Assembly (NCBI GenBank): GCA_963840425.1
Contig: CAWIYZ010000026.1
Coordinates: 104,567 to 168,566, forward strand
Length of the DNA stretch: 64,000 nucleotides
Direction of reading: 5' to 3'
Source: CADEFX01 sp963840425
GTDB lineage: Bacteria > Pseudomonadota > Alphaproteobacteria > Rhizobiales > Hyphomicrobiaceae
Both the position numbers and the translations under genes were made by a program. Shown here in pieces: positions 1-8,959 of this stretch. Each line of letters begins with the position of its first letter. The first letter of the stretch is position 1. The notes below the pieces were generated by a model. That model was not told the DNA's origin, ran no database searches, and saw only the letters and a list, made by a program, of their open reading frames with translations.

Positions 1-2
1 AG

Positions 3-1757
3 CAGCTGATGCTCGTGCGTCTCAACGCCAACAAGAACCTCGCCCGCCACGATCAGGCGTCGGCTGCAGGGGCAGAGAAGGCCTTCGGCGATCTCAAGGT
101 CGCCATGGCGGCGTTCGGAAACAACATCATCAATGACGACGTGCGGCGGCTGTTCACCGAGGTCAACGCCAATGTGCTCGCCTATGACACTGCCTACAGG
201 AAAGCAGCTCACGACGCGCACGAGATCTCCAGGCTCTTCCATGGCGAGATGCGCAACTTGGCGCAGGCCATCGGCGTCGATGCCGACGCGATCAAGACAG
301 CGATCGCCCATGATGAGGAGAAGATCGAGCACGCGACGCACACCCTTGTCTCGAGAGTCGAGCAGCTGAACCTGATGTTCGGGCTGGGCGGCGTCATGCT
401 CGGCGCATTGCTCGCTTGGCTGATCGGCCGTGGCATCTCGCGTCCCATCCAGGGCATGACGCAGGCGATGACGGCTCTGGCTGGCGGCGACCTGAAGGTC
501 GTGGTCCCGGCGCAGGACAACAAGGACGAGATCGGCGAGATGGCGAAGGCGGTGCTGGTTTTCCGCGATGCCGCCGTCGACAAGGTGCGCATGGAGCGTG
601 AGGCCGAGGAGGAGCGCGTTCGCAGCGAGGAATCCCGCCGCAAGGCCGAAGAGGAGGCCATCGGTCGCGAGCGGGTTATGGTGTCCGCCTCGATCGGCGC
701 GGGCATGGCCAAGCTGGCGGCCAAGGACCTTACCTTCCGCCTTACCGACGATCTGCCTGAGGCCTATCGCAAGCTGCAGGAGGATTTCAACTCCGCGATC
801 GAGCAGCTCGAGCAAGCTCTGCAGAGCGTCACGACCAGCACGCAGGCGATGAACTCGGGTACGTCTGAGATATCGACCGCCTCCAACGACCTGTCGCGGC
901 GTACCGAGCAGCAGGCTTCCAGCCTGGAGGAGACGGCAGCGGCGCTCGACGAGATCACCGCCACCGTCAAGAAGGCGGCCGAAGGTGCAACCCACGCCCG
1001 CAAGGTCGTGGCCGGCACCAAGGAGGACGCGGAGAAGAGCGGCGAGGTGGTGCGCAAGGCTGTGGAAGCGATGGGCGGCATCGAGAAGTCGTCGCAGCAG
1101 ATCAGCCAGATCATCGGCGTGATCGACGAGATCGCCTTCCAGACCAACCTGCTGGCGTTGAACGCTGGTGTCGAGGCGGCACGTGCCGGTGATGCGGGTC
1201 GCGGCTTTGCGGTGGTAGCCTCGGAGGTGCGCGCGCTGGCGCAGCGTTCGGCGGAGGCGGCCAAGGAGATCAAGAGCCTGATCTCCACCTCGACCACGCA
1301 GGTGGGTGAGGGCGTGCAGCTGGTGGCCGAGACCGGCAAGTCGCTCGACCGCATCATGTCCAAGGTTGCGGAGATCAACACCGTAGTCTCTGAGATTGCC
1401 GCCGGTGCCCAGGAGCAGGCGACGGGCCTGCAGCAGGTCAACACCGCCATCAACGAGATGGACAAGGTGACCCAGCAGAACGCCGCCATGGCGGAGGAGG
1501 CCACCGCGGCCGCCAAGTCTCTGGGCCAGGAGAGTGAGCAGCTCACCAGCCTCGTCAGCCAGTTCAATGTCGGCAACGTGGTCGCGTTCGAGTTGGCGCG
1601 ACGCGCTGCACCGAAATCGGAGCCGGTGCGTCAGTTCGCATCCAAGTCCGAGGCGCACGCACCCAAGCGGCAGCTCAAGACGCCGGCTGGTCGCAACGGC
1701 TCGGCCATGCGCAAGCCCGAGGCCACTGCTGACCAGGATGGCTGGCAGGATTTCTGA
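3..1757 (+). CDS. Methyl-accepting chemotaxis protein, 5' end outside the window
   Basis: Chemoreceptor that passes ligand signals to CheA and CheW at the membrane. The frame is open to the window edge, so the first transmembrane helix and part of the sensor domain are missing; the Met at position 9 is probably internal. Visible parts: a helical ligand-binding remnant, one transmembrane helix near residues 122-141, a HAMP domain, a second HAMP-like stretch near 225-275, and a long signalling coiled coil with the hairpin tip motif DEIAFQTNLLALNAGVEAAR. It ends in GWQDF, resembling the C-terminal aromatic pentapeptide that tethers CheR. cheW follows directly, which supports the call. Confidence 0.96.
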   Translation, partial: QLMLVRLNANKNLARHDQASAAGAEKAFGDLKVAMAAFGNNIINDDVRRLFTEVNANVLAYDTAYRKAAHDAHEISRLFHGEMRNLAQAIGVDADAIKTAIAHDEEKIEHATHTLVSRVEQLNLMFGLGGVMLGALLAWLIGRGISRPIQGMTQAMTALAGGDLKVVVPAQDNKDEIGEMAKAVLVFRDAAVDKVRMEREAEEERVRSEESRRKAEEEAIGRERVMVSASIGAGMAKLAAKDLTFRLTDDLPEAYRKLQEDFNSAIEQLEQALQSVTTSTQAMNSGTSEISTASNDLSRRTEQQASSLEETAAALDEITATVKKAAEGATHARKVVAGTKEDAEKSGEVVRKAVEAMGGIEKSSQQISQIIGVIDEIAFQTNLLALNAGVEAARAGDAGRGFAVVASEVRALAQRSAEAAKEIKSLISTSTTQVGEGVQLVAETGKSLDRIMSKVAEINTVVSEIAAGAQEQATGLQQVNTAINEMDKVTQQNAAMAEEATAAAKSLGQESEQLTSLVSQFNVGNVVAFELARRAAPKSEPVRQFASKSEAHAPKRQLKTPAGRNGSAMRKPEATADQDGWQDF

Positions 1758-1772
1758 GGTCATAGATTACTT

Positions 1773-1799
1773 GGGGTGGCGTCCGTGTGGCGCCACCCC
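1773..1799 (+). other. Perfect 9-bp hairpin between receptor gene and cheW
   Basis: GGGGTGGCG pairs exactly with CGCCACCCC around a 9-base loop, 16 bases after the receptor stop. No T-tract follows, so it is not a classic intrinsic terminator. It may attenuate or stabilise the transcript between receptor and cheW. Confidence 0.5.
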
Positions 1800-1842
1800 G
1801 GCAATCACCAAATCCCCAAGTCGAGCCGCCGAGGATCAAATC

Positions 1843-2313
1843 ATGTCCGGAGCCATCAGAACGGATGGCGCGAAGGTGCACGAGCTGATCGCCCTTCGCA
1901 TCGGCACGCAGGAGTTCTGCGTCGATGTCATGTCGGTGCGTGAGATACGCGGTTGGACTTGCGCCACCCCGTTGCCACAGGCGCCCCCGTTCGTGTGCGG
2001 TATCATCAACCTGCGCGGAACGGTCTTGCCGATCGTCGACTTGGCGGCACGCCTGGGGTTTCCCCCGGCCGAGCCCAGTGCGCGTCACGCCATCGTGGTA
2101 GCGCAGATCGGCGACCAAACGGTCGGGCTGTTGGTGGAGGGCGTGTCCGACATCTTCACCGTCACCCATGACGAGATCCAACCGACCCCGGATGTTGCTT
2201 CGGGCATGGCCAAGAGGTTTGTCCGCGGCGTCATCGCCCTGGAGGGGCGGCTGATCAGTCTGATCGCAATCGATTCCGTTCTGCCCGAGACGGAGCAGCG
2301 GACGGCTGCTTGA
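1843..2313 (+). CDS. cheW: Chemotaxis coupling protein CheW
   Basis: Scaffold protein linking chemoreceptors to CheA. 156 residues, the usual CheW length. The ATG at 1843 begins MSGAIRTDGAKVHELIALRI; the same frame is open further upstream but is not CheW-like there. CheW landmarks are present: FCVDVMSVREI, the INLRGTVLPIVDL segment, VGLLVEGVSDI and a final LISLIAIDSVL strand. It follows the receptor gene on the same strand with a hairpin between them, suggesting one chemosensory transcription unit with graded downstream expression. Confidence 0.95.
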   Translation: MSGAIRTDGAKVHELIALRIGTQEFCVDVMSVREIRGWTCATPLPQAPPFVCGIINLRGTVLPIVDLAARLGFPPAEPSARHAIVVAQIGDQTVGLLVEGVSDIFTVTHDEIQPTPDVASGMAKRFVRGVIALEGRLISLIAIDSVLPETEQRTAA

Positions 2314-2639
2314 TGAACGAGGCGCCCGAGCGTGTTGTGACAACAACATGGCTTGACTGATTGTCCGAGAGCACCCAGCTCCGAAGCTGGCCCGCCTCAG
2401 CCGTCGGCTTCCTCTGGGCGCGACGTCCGTGCTTCGCGTGAGGCGGACACACACACAGCCATCCAATCGGGCGGTTCATGCCCAATCGCTGACAGGCTCA
2501 CGCCCTAGAGTTTTTGGCGCCGGTGAGGATCGCGCTGGCGTTGCTACGTCCGGCAAACTAACTTTCAAGCCGGACCGCTCGATGGGACTGGTCGCCATGG
2601 GCGGAGACCGAACTCCAGCCTTCAAGGAGGTAAGTGACG
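2314..2639. other. Intergenic stretch, no gene recognised
   Basis: About 325 bases between cheW and the hydrolase gene. Open frames here have no family-like sequence. The last bases carry a strong Shine-Dalgarno (AAGGAGG) for the next gene. No convincing promoter or terminator was identified. Confidence 0.5.
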
Positions 2640-3386
2640 ATGACATACCGTGGCATGACCGTGGAGATGATTACGATCAACGGGGACAAGGGCGATCCGA
2701 TCTCCGCCTATACAGCGAAGCCGTCGGGTTCTGGCCCCTTCCCTGGCGTCGTCCTCGTCCATCATCTACCCGGCTGGAGCGAGCTTTACATCGAGATGAC
2801 GCGCAAGTTTGCGCACTACGGCTACATCGCCATTTGCGCCAACCTCTATGAGCGCGCCGGTCAGGGCAATCCCGACGACGTTGCCGCCAAGGTGCGCGCC
2901 GAGGGTGGCGTTCCGGATGCGCAGGTCGTCGGCGACACCGAGGCCGCGGTGAAATGGATGCGTGCGCAGCCCGGCCAAAACGGCAAGGTCGGGGTCTTCG
3001 GCTCCTGCTCCGGCGGGCGGCACGCTTTCCTCTATGCCTGCACAAAGAAGGATGTCGATGCCTGCGTCGATCTCTGGGGTGGCCGCGTGGTGATGGGCAA
3101 AGAGGAGCTCAACGCCAAGACGCCGACGGCGCCGATCGATCTGACGAAAAACCTCTCATGCCCACTACTCGGTATTTTCGGCAACGAGGACCGGGCGCCG
3201 AGCCCGGAGCAGGTGGATCAGCATGAAGCCGAGCTCAAGAAGCATGGCAAGTCTTACGAGTTCTATCGCTACGACGGCGCCGGCCACGGCATCTTCTACT
3301 ACCACCGGCCCTTGTACCGCGTGGAGCAGGCGCTCGACGGCTGGAGCAAGGTGTTCGCGTTCTTCGGCAAGCATCTGGCGAAGTAG
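2640..3386 (+). CDS. Dienelactone hydrolase family protein
   Basis: Alpha/beta hydrolase of the carboxymethylenebutenolidase type, cytoplasmic, cleaving lactones or related esters. 248 residues. The Cys-Asp-His triad is visible: Cys123 in GSCSGG, Asp184 in GNEDRAPS and His216 in GAGHGIF. The ATG at 2640 is preferred over the in-frame GTG six bases earlier because it lies about 9 bases after AAGGAGG. The next gene starts 11 bases downstream, so they are probably cotranscribed. The physiological substrate is not evident. Confidence 0.9.
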   Translation: MTYRGMTVEMITINGDKGDPISAYTAKPSGSGPFPGVVLVHHLPGWSELYIEMTRKFAHYGYIAICANLYERAGQGNPDDVAAKVRAEGGVPDAQVVGDTEAAVKWMRAQPGQNGKVGVFGSCSGGRHAFLYACTKKDVDACVDLWGGRVVMGKEELNAKTPTAPIDLTKNLSCPLLGIFGNEDRAPSPEQVDQHEAELKKHGKSYEFYRYDGAGHGIFYYHRPLYRVEQALDGWSKVFAFFGKHLAK

Positions 3387-3397
3387 GAGGCCCATCC

Positions 3398-3730
3398 ATG
3401 TGCACATCGATCGTCGAGATCGCAGCGGCCGAGGGCATGGCCAAGCGCGAGGACGCGTGGTTCCCGCTGACGCACGCCGTGGTCGCCTATGACCACGCGC
3501 GCCATGCCTTGCTGGGCGACGTCATCACGCTCGATTTCATTAACGAGGCCCTGCCGCCGGGCGCGCGGGCGGGTGTCGAGCTGACGCTGGAGACCGCCAA
3601 GGCGCTGCATGCCGCGCTGGCGAAGGCCATCGCCGAGGCGGAGATCGAAGAGGCGGAAAGATCGGAAGCGATCGCGCGGGCGCGGCTTAGTGCGCCGGTG
3701 CCTGCAGCCGCCTCGCGTATTGCTGCTTAG
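3398..3730 (+). CDS. Small conserved protein, DUF6295-like
   Basis: 110 residues opening with MCTSIVEIAAAEG, with no signal peptide or membrane helix. The N-terminus and the pattern FPLTHAVVAYDHARHALLGD then LDFIN resemble my memory of the DUF6295 family. The last 35 residues are a charged, Ala-rich helix. It starts 11 bases after the dienelactone hydrolase and probably shares its transcript. Function unknown. Confidence 0.7.
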   Translation: MCTSIVEIAAAEGMAKREDAWFPLTHAVVAYDHARHALLGDVITLDFINEALPPGARAGVELTLETAKALHAALAKAIAEAEIEEAERSEAIARARLSAPVPAAASRIAA

Positions 3731-3744
3731 TCACGAAAGCTGAG

Positions 3745-3776
3745 AAAAAATGGATCGGCGGCCGTGATGGCCGCCG
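3745..3776 (-). terminator. Hairpin followed by a T-tract on the minus strand
   Basis: An 8-bp GC stem (CGGCGGCC with GGCCGCCG, 5-base loop, 3756-3776). Read on the minus strand it is followed after five bases by six T. It could end leftward transcripts from the kinase and peptide genes at 4.0-5.3 kb, and sits just after the rightward gene ending at 3730. Confidence 0.5.
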
Positions 3777-4040
3777 AGACACGCACACGTCGCGGCGCTG
3801 CAATTCCCGCTTTCCATGCCCTGCAATTTGCATGTGGCGATGAGCGGCCCCGACCTGATCTGGGACCATCCCGACCGGTCGCGAAGAATTGGCCGCTGTA
3901 AGCACCTGTGAGCGAAACGGCGCGCGCGACGATCACCCCGTCGTTGCTGGGAGTGTAGCAAAATCGCTGGTCAGTTCAGGCCTGGAGTCCTCGGCGGCGG
4001 ACGACGAGCGCCGCATCTTGCGGAGCCGCCGGCGTCGCCT
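3777..4040. other. Intergenic stretch, no gene recognised
   Basis: About 260 bases with only short unconvincing open frames on either strand. Confidence 0.4.
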
Positions 4041-4115
4041 TCACTGGCTCAGCCAGTACATCGACGCCAGGGCAGCCAGAGCGAGTATCACTATAATCCA
4101 TACGATGCGACTCAT
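4041..4115 (-). CDS. Putative 24-residue membrane peptide
   Basis: A very short frame encoding one hydrophobic helix: MSRIVWIIVILALAALASMY followed by WLSQ and a stop. A purine-rich ribosome site (GAGGAAG) lies 7 bases before the ATG on the coding strand. The shape, a positive N-terminus then one transmembrane helix, matches many bacterial small membrane proteins. No homologue can be named. It lies downstream of the kinase gene on the same strand. Confidence 0.45.
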   Translation of the reverse strand: MSRIVWIIVILALAALASMYWLSQ

Positions 4116-4280
4116 GATGTCTTCCTCGCAATTGGAAACCAATCATAGATTCTGGACGCAATACATGCTCGGCCGAGCCCGGCCAATCCTACTCATGCTG
4201 CGACGCGCGATCAAAGCCATAGTTTTTGGCCAGGGCATGGCAGGCGTTGTACGGCCTGATCCACCCGCAGGTGTGAGGCG

Positions 4281-4358
4281 CTAGCCGGCCAATTCCGCTT
4301 CGGCGGCTCTTATGCCCTTGAAAGCCGGCATGACCTCTTTGCCGAAGCGCTCGAGCGG
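4281..4358 (-). pseudogene. Possible C-terminal remnant of a luciferase-like monooxygenase
   Basis: On the minus strand, right after the kinase stop, a short frame reads LERFGKEVMPAFKGI and ends after about 25 residues. 'F..EVMPAF' resembles the tail of LLM-class flavin monooxygenases. No other part of such a gene is nearby. This could be a gene-decay remnant or chance. Confidence 0.3.
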
Positions 4359-4360
4359 GC

Positions 4361-5272
4361 TCAATGGACCAGGGGGAGCACGATCCTGCATTGTACGCCG
4401 TCGGGCTTGATCTCGTGCTCGACGCTGGCGTTGGGTAACCCATTCTTGATGAGCACGGTACCCAGTCCACTGCGGAGAGGAGGCGCGATCTCGAGCCCGT
4501 CGTGCTCCCGCCACTCGAAGTGGAGCTGCGAGTTCTCGACGCGCCATGTCACGCTCACCAAACCTTGCGGCGAGTGCCAGGCGCCATACTTGAGGGCGTT
4601 GGTCGCGAGCTCATGCAAGATCTGCGCGAACGGCGTTGTCGCTTCCATGGGCAGCTTGACCGGCTCGCCTTCCACATTCAGGCGCGTGCGGTCCGGAGAC
4701 ATGGTGGCCACAAGCGCATCGACGAGAGCATTCAAACTGGTTCCCTCGTTGGCGCTTGCACCAAGAAAGTCCTGGGCTGCAGCCAGGGCCATGATGCGAC
4801 CGCTGACAGATTGCGCCATCTCGTCCGCGCTCGAGCCAGAACGGATCGTCTGCAGGCAGATGGCATTCGTGATCGAGAACAGGTTCTTGATGCGATGCTT
4901 CAATTCGTTGTTGATGAAGGCGAGCTGCTGGTCTTGCTGCTTGATGCGCTGGATTGCCTGGACCAGTTGATGGACGAGCGCGATGTTGACGCCCGCCACC
5001 GCTAAGAAAACCATTATGCCCACGAGGCGAAGCAAGACGGGATCGGCATTCGTGGCGTCGATCCAGGCAGCGCCCGTAATCGCAGAAAGCGCAAGCACGA
5101 CGATGCTCGGGCCCATGCCGCAACAGTACGCGGCCATGATCACGCCAGCGAAGAACGGTGCATAGGGCAAGCGGTCGGGAGCCAGATAGTCCAGACCGAC
5201 GCGCGCCAGCACCGCTGCCGAGAAAAGGAGCAGAGCGAGGGTGTAGGCCTGGAATTTCGTAAGCGAGTACAT
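4361..5272 (-). CDS. Sensor histidine kinase, DUF4118 sensor with HWE-type kinase core
   Basis: Membrane kinase of a two-component system. From the ATG at 5272 it has 303 residues. Four hydrophobic segments within residues 10-105 form a DUF4118/KdpD-like membrane sensor. The phosphoacceptor is His126 in ELKHRIKNL, followed by the ATPase region with N-box HELATNALKYGAW and the HWE-family signature FEWREHDG. No response regulator is adjacent. The regulators at 24.9-37 kb are about 20 kb away, so pairing is unproven. Confidence 0.9.
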   Translation of the reverse strand: MYSLTKFQAYTLALLLFSAAVLARVGLDYLAPDRLPYAPFFAGVIMAAYCCGMGPSIVVLALSAITGAAWIDATNADPVLLRLVGIMVFLAVAGVNIALVHQLVQAIQRIKQQDQQLAFINNELKHRIKNLFSITNAICLQTIRSGSSADEMAQSVSGRIMALAAAQDFLGASANEGTSLNALVDALVATMSPDRTRLNVEGEPVKLPMEATTPFAQILHELATNALKYGAWHSPQGLVSVTWRVENSQLHFEWREHDGLEIAPPLRSGLGTVLIKNGLPNASVEHEIKPDGVQCRIVLPLVH

Positions 5273-5526
5273 GATGGATGGATCACCCGCGGGACCGGCG
5301 TCCGCATACAGTAGGTGACACTGCCTCCTCTGTTCGCGAGAATGTCGGATGAATGGCCGCACGCGAGCGTAGGCACCTGGATACCGCTTAGCTCGCTGCA
5401 GGCGCGACTACAGCATGGCTAGACAGGTAAAAAGAACGTCCTTGGGTCAGTCGGGTTCCATGGCCCGGAGGCACGTGGTTCTGGGCGTGCTGTCGAAGCA
5501 CTGGTGTGCAGTAGGAGGATCCCTCC

Positions 5527-6342
5527 ATGCAAATCATTGATGCACAGATCCATATTTGGGCGAAGGGGACGGTCGTGCCGCCGCACCGAACAACGCCCTA
5601 CCTGCTCGACGAGGCGCTGCGCGACATGGATGCCGCTGGTGTGCACGGCGCGATCCTGCACCCCCCAAGCTGGGACGAGGATTCCAATGCGCAGGCCATC
5701 GAGGCCGCGCGCCTGCATCCGGATCGCTTTGCCATCCTCGGTCGCATTCCACTCGATGAGTTCGATAAGCGCAGGTTGATCGAGACCTGGAAACTGCAGG
5801 CCGGCATGTGCGGGCTGCGCTACACGTTTCTCAAGCCGCATATGAAGTCCTGGCCGACCGATGGAACCATGGACTGGCTGTGGCCGGCGGCGGAGCGCTT
5901 TGGCGTGCCGGTGGCGCTGCTTGCGGGTGACTTCCTTCCTCTCGTCGGCGAGATTGCTGAACGGCATTCGGGCCTGCGTCTCATCATCGATCATTTCGGC
6001 ATCGTGCGTGGCAATAAGGATGACGCGGCGTTCGCCAACATGCCCCAGCTTGTCGCGCTGGCGAAGCACCCCAACATCGCGGTCAAGGTCACTGGCGGGC
6101 CGCAGTATGTGACGGACGGCTATCCATTCAGGAGCCTGCAGCCGCGCTACCGCGCCATATATGATGCTTTCGGCCCTCGGCGCATGTTCTGGGGTACCGA
6201 CATCACGCGCATGCCGTGTAGTTGGAAGGAATGCGTTACGGCATTTGCTGATCAACCGTGGCTCCCCGAATCCGACAAGGTGCTCATCATGGGACGGGCG
6301 ATGGCCGATTGGATCGGCTGGGAGCGTAAGAGTTGGGATTGA
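5527..6342 (+). CDS. Amidohydrolase family protein (COG3618/amidohydrolase-2 type)
   Basis: TIM-barrel metal-dependent hydrolase of about 271 residues. The N-terminus MQIIDAQIHIW carries a variant of the D.H/Q.H metal motif on strand one. Family features that follow are GLRYTFLKP, LIIDHFG near the middle and FWGTDITRMPCSW near the end, the last holding the conserved Asp. The class includes decarboxylases and lactonases, so the reaction is not fixed. A ribosome site (AGGAGGATCC) precedes the ATG. It diverges from the kinase gene across a 254-base gap. Confidence 0.85.
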   Translation: MQIIDAQIHIWAKGTVVPPHRTTPYLLDEALRDMDAAGVHGAILHPPSWDEDSNAQAIEAARLHPDRFAILGRIPLDEFDKRRLIETWKLQAGMCGLRYTFLKPHMKSWPTDGTMDWLWPAAERFGVPVALLAGDFLPLVGEIAERHSGLRLIIDHFGIVRGNKDDAAFANMPQLVALAKHPNIAVKVTGGPQYVTDGYPFRSLQPRYRAIYDAFGPRRMFWGTDITRMPCSWKECVTAFADQPWLPESDKVLIMGRAMADWIGWERKSWD

Positions 6343-6444
6343 GAATGGCTGCGACGGGAGAGCACTGGTTCCACCTTGACGGTTCCAGATTTCGATCCCA
6401 GGTGTCGGTGGCGGAGGTTCCCGCAGTCATACCAGGAGCGCACC

Positions 6445-6844
6445 ATGGCTGACGTCATCCCGAAGCAATACCTCGACTTGTTCGACAAGAAGGCGTTCGG
6501 CAATCTCGGCACCACGATGCAGGACGGCAGCCCACAGGTAACCCCGGTTTGGGTTGACTACGACGGCAAGCATGTGCGCTTCAACTCGGCGCTCGGGCGC
6601 GTGAAGGACAAGAATGTACGCCGTGATCCGCGCGTCTCCATTGCTCTCCTGGACCCGGAAAACCCCTACCGCTACCTGGAAATCCGCGGCCGGGTCGTCG
6701 AGATTACTCAGGAGGGCGCTGACAGTCATATCGACGCGCTGGCGAAAAAGTATCTCGGCAAGGACAAATACCCATTTCGCAAGGCCGACGAGATTCTGCG
6801 TCACCTACAAGGTGGCGCCGGAAAAAGTCAGCTCCATGGGCTGA
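6445..6844 (+). pseudogene. PPOX-class (F420-type) flavin oxidoreductase, frameshifted near its end
   Basis: Split-barrel pyridoxamine-oxidase-like protein starting MADVIPKQYLDLFDKKAFGN, with the family motif GSPQVTPVWVDYDGKHVRFN and a central YLEIRGRVVEI strand. Near 6796 the reading frame breaks: the expected tail VTYKVAPEKVSSMG continues in another frame to a stop at 6844, whereas the starting frame runs on to 6957. One indel explains it. Either the last strand is lost or this is a sequence error. The ATG at 6445 follows AGGAGCG. Confidence 0.8.
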
Positions 6845-7026
6845 ATTTCTCGGTCGAAGACGAGGTAGCGGCAAGGCGCTCCCGGCCGGCCTGCCGTTCC
6901 TCCGCCCGATCGTCGCGTCCTATTTGCGCAGCGGCGGCATACTCTCTAGCATTGTGACAGAGCCCGGTGGGTCAGAGACCCGCCGCAACTAGCTGCACAC
7001 GACAGTCGATACGGGAGGGCGCCTGG

Positions 7027-8097
7027 ATGGGCAAAAAGTACAATATTCTCGGCATGGGGGCGTCGTACGGGTCGCTGCTCGCCAGCAAGCTGCTGATGGC
7101 CGGGCACTCGGTGAAGCTCATCTGCCTGCCGGCCGAGGCGGAGCTGATCAACAAGGAAGGCGCCATCGTGCGCATGCCCGTCAAAGGCCGCGACGGGCTC
7201 GTTGAGATCAACACGCAGAAGTTGCCGGGCAAGCTGACGGCCGGCGGTCCTGCCGGCATCAATCCCAAAGACTATGACCTCGTGGCGCTGGCGATGCAGG
7301 AGCCGCAGTATCGCTCACCCGGCGTGCGCGAGCTGCTGGATGCGGTGGCGAAATCCAAGGTGCCGTGCATGTCGATCATGAACATGCCGCCGCTGCCCTA
7401 TCTCAAACGCATTCCCGGCCTCGATACCCAGCCCTGTCGAGCCGCTTTCACGGACGCCACAGTCTGGGACAGCTTCGATCCGGAGCTACTGACATTGTGC
7501 AGTCCGGACCCGCAGGCGTTCCGGCCGCCCGAGGACAAGGTCAACGTGCTGCAGGTGCGTCTGCCGACCAACTTCAAGTCGGCGCGATTCGGCTCGGATG
7601 CGAATACAGCCATTCTGCGCGATCTGGAGGCCGACGTCGAAGCGGCGCGCTTCGACACCGGCAAGGAGAAGATCGAGCTGCCGGTGAAGCTCAAGGTGCA
7701 CGACTCTATCTTCGTGCCGCTGGCGAAGTGGAGCATGCTGCTGGCCGGCAACTATCGCTGCGTGCAGAAGGACGGCATGCGCTCCATCAAGGAGGCCGTG
7801 CATACAGACCTGGAGACGTCGCGCTCGGTGTACAACTGGGTGGTGAAGTTGTGCACCACGCTCGGCGCCGACGAGAAGGATTTGGTGCCGTTCGAAAAGT
7901 ACGCCAATGCGGCATTGTCGCTGGTGACCCCGTCGTCGGCGGCGCGCGCGCTGGCCAACGGTGCGCCCAACATCGAGCGCGTGGACCGGCTGGTGCAGAC
8001 TATCGCCGCGCAAAAGGGCATGCGGTTGGACGCAATCGATCAGACGGTCGCTTTGGTCGACAGCTGGGTAGAGCGCAACCGCAAGAAAGCGTCTTGA
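7027..8097 (+). CDS. Ketopantoate reductase-like NAD(P)-binding protein
   Basis: 356 residues from ATG 7027. The N-terminal Rossmann motif ILGMGASYGSLLASKL is typical of ApbA/PanE-type reductases, and a helical C-terminal domain of matching size follows. Key central motifs differ from classical PanE, so it may act on another 2-oxoacid. It lies in a group of putative catabolic enzymes (amidohydrolase, PPOX protein, epimerase, dioxygenase). Confidence 0.75.
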   Translation: MGKKYNILGMGASYGSLLASKLLMAGHSVKLICLPAEAELINKEGAIVRMPVKGRDGLVEINTQKLPGKLTAGGPAGINPKDYDLVALAMQEPQYRSPGVRELLDAVAKSKVPCMSIMNMPPLPYLKRIPGLDTQPCRAAFTDATVWDSFDPELLTLCSPDPQAFRPPEDKVNVLQVRLPTNFKSARFGSDANTAILRDLEADVEAARFDTGKEKIELPVKLKVHDSIFVPLAKWSMLLAGNYRCVQKDGMRSIKEAVHTDLETSRSVYNWVVKLCTTLGADEKDLVPFEKYANAALSLVTPSSAARALANGAPNIERVDRLVQTIAAQKGMRLDAIDQTVALVDSWVERNRKKAS

Positions 8098-8119
8098 ACA
8101 GGCCAATCCTCGGCGCGGG

Positions 8120-8932
8120 TCAGCCTTGTCTCGCGCCAAGGGCCCGGGTCATGGCTGCACGGGCGCGCTTGGCGCGTTCAGCGAATGACAAGTGTGCGTA
8201 GCGCGGATTGGGCGCCTCGATGGCCACCGGCGTGCTGTCTGGCAAGGCGGCCAGAAACTCCCGCACGGGCAGTGCTCCTTCTCCTGGGTAGAGACGATTG
8301 CCGCGGGCCTCGCGACGCAGCTCGTCGGTCGTCGCGGGGATGGCCGCTGATGCATCGCACACGTGAGCGAAATGCATGAGCGCAGGCGGGACCTGTGCCA
8401 GGTCAGCCGAACTACCTCCCGAGCGGCTTAGATGCAGTAGATCGATAAGTAAGCCGGCGTTTGGCGCACCGGCCGCGTTCACGATCTGAAGCGCATCGGC
8501 GAGGCGTGCGACGTGCGTGTAGGGAATGAACTCCAGCGCGGGCTTCAGATCGAACTCGGCGGCCAGTGTGCATAGCCTCGCGAAGTTGTCGATGGCCCGC
8601 GCTCGATCCGGATCGTTGCAGATGACGACGAGATAGCGCGCGCCCAGCTCGGCCCCGAGTGCGAAGGCGGGCCTGCAAGCCTCCACTCGGAAGTCCGGTC
8701 CCATCCAGAATGCTTCGACATCGAGCACCTTGACACCCGTGGTGGCCAGCCGCTGCTTGACCTCGTGCTCGGCCTGGGTGTCGCCGACGATCGAGCGCCA
8801 TGCCGGATCGGGTGTTGGCGGCACGACCCTCAGGCCCACATGACTGAAGCCCGATGCGGACGCCGCATCGATCAACTCGAGCGGAGTGGCGTCCAGCATG
8901 GTCAGGTGGGCGAGCGAGACCGGTCGCGGCAA
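8120..8932 (-). CDS. Sugar phosphate isomerase/epimerase-like TIM barrel
   Basis: 270 residues of the xylose-isomerase-like TIM-barrel superfamily. It begins MPRPVSLAHLTML and shows VKVLDVEAFWMG, ALEFIPYTHVA with the conserved Glu, and LLIDLLHLSRSGG with the Asp and His that usually bind metal. It is convergent with the reductase gene and 27 bases downstream of the dioxygenase gene on the same strand, so those two are probably one operon. Substrate unknown. Confidence 0.85.
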   Translation of the reverse strand: MPRPVSLAHLTMLDATPLELIDAASASGFSHVGLRVVPPTPDPAWRSIVGDTQAEHEVKQRLATTGVKVLDVEAFWMGPDFRVEACRPAFALGAELGARYLVVICNDPDRARAIDNFARLCTLAAEFDLKPALEFIPYTHVARLADALQIVNAAGAPNAGLLIDLLHLSRSGGSSADLAQVPPALMHFAHVCDASAAIPATTDELRREARGNRLYPGEGALPVREFLAALPDSTPVAIEAPNPRYAHLSFAERAKRARAAMTRALGARQG

Positions 8933-8959
8933 GAAGCGTGCCCTCCTGTGTATTCGAGA

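Noticed and set aside
764..1576. Leftward frame of 270 codons within the chemoreceptor gene
   Set aside because: Shadow of the coiled-coil signalling domain; Ser/Ala/Val-rich with no family features.
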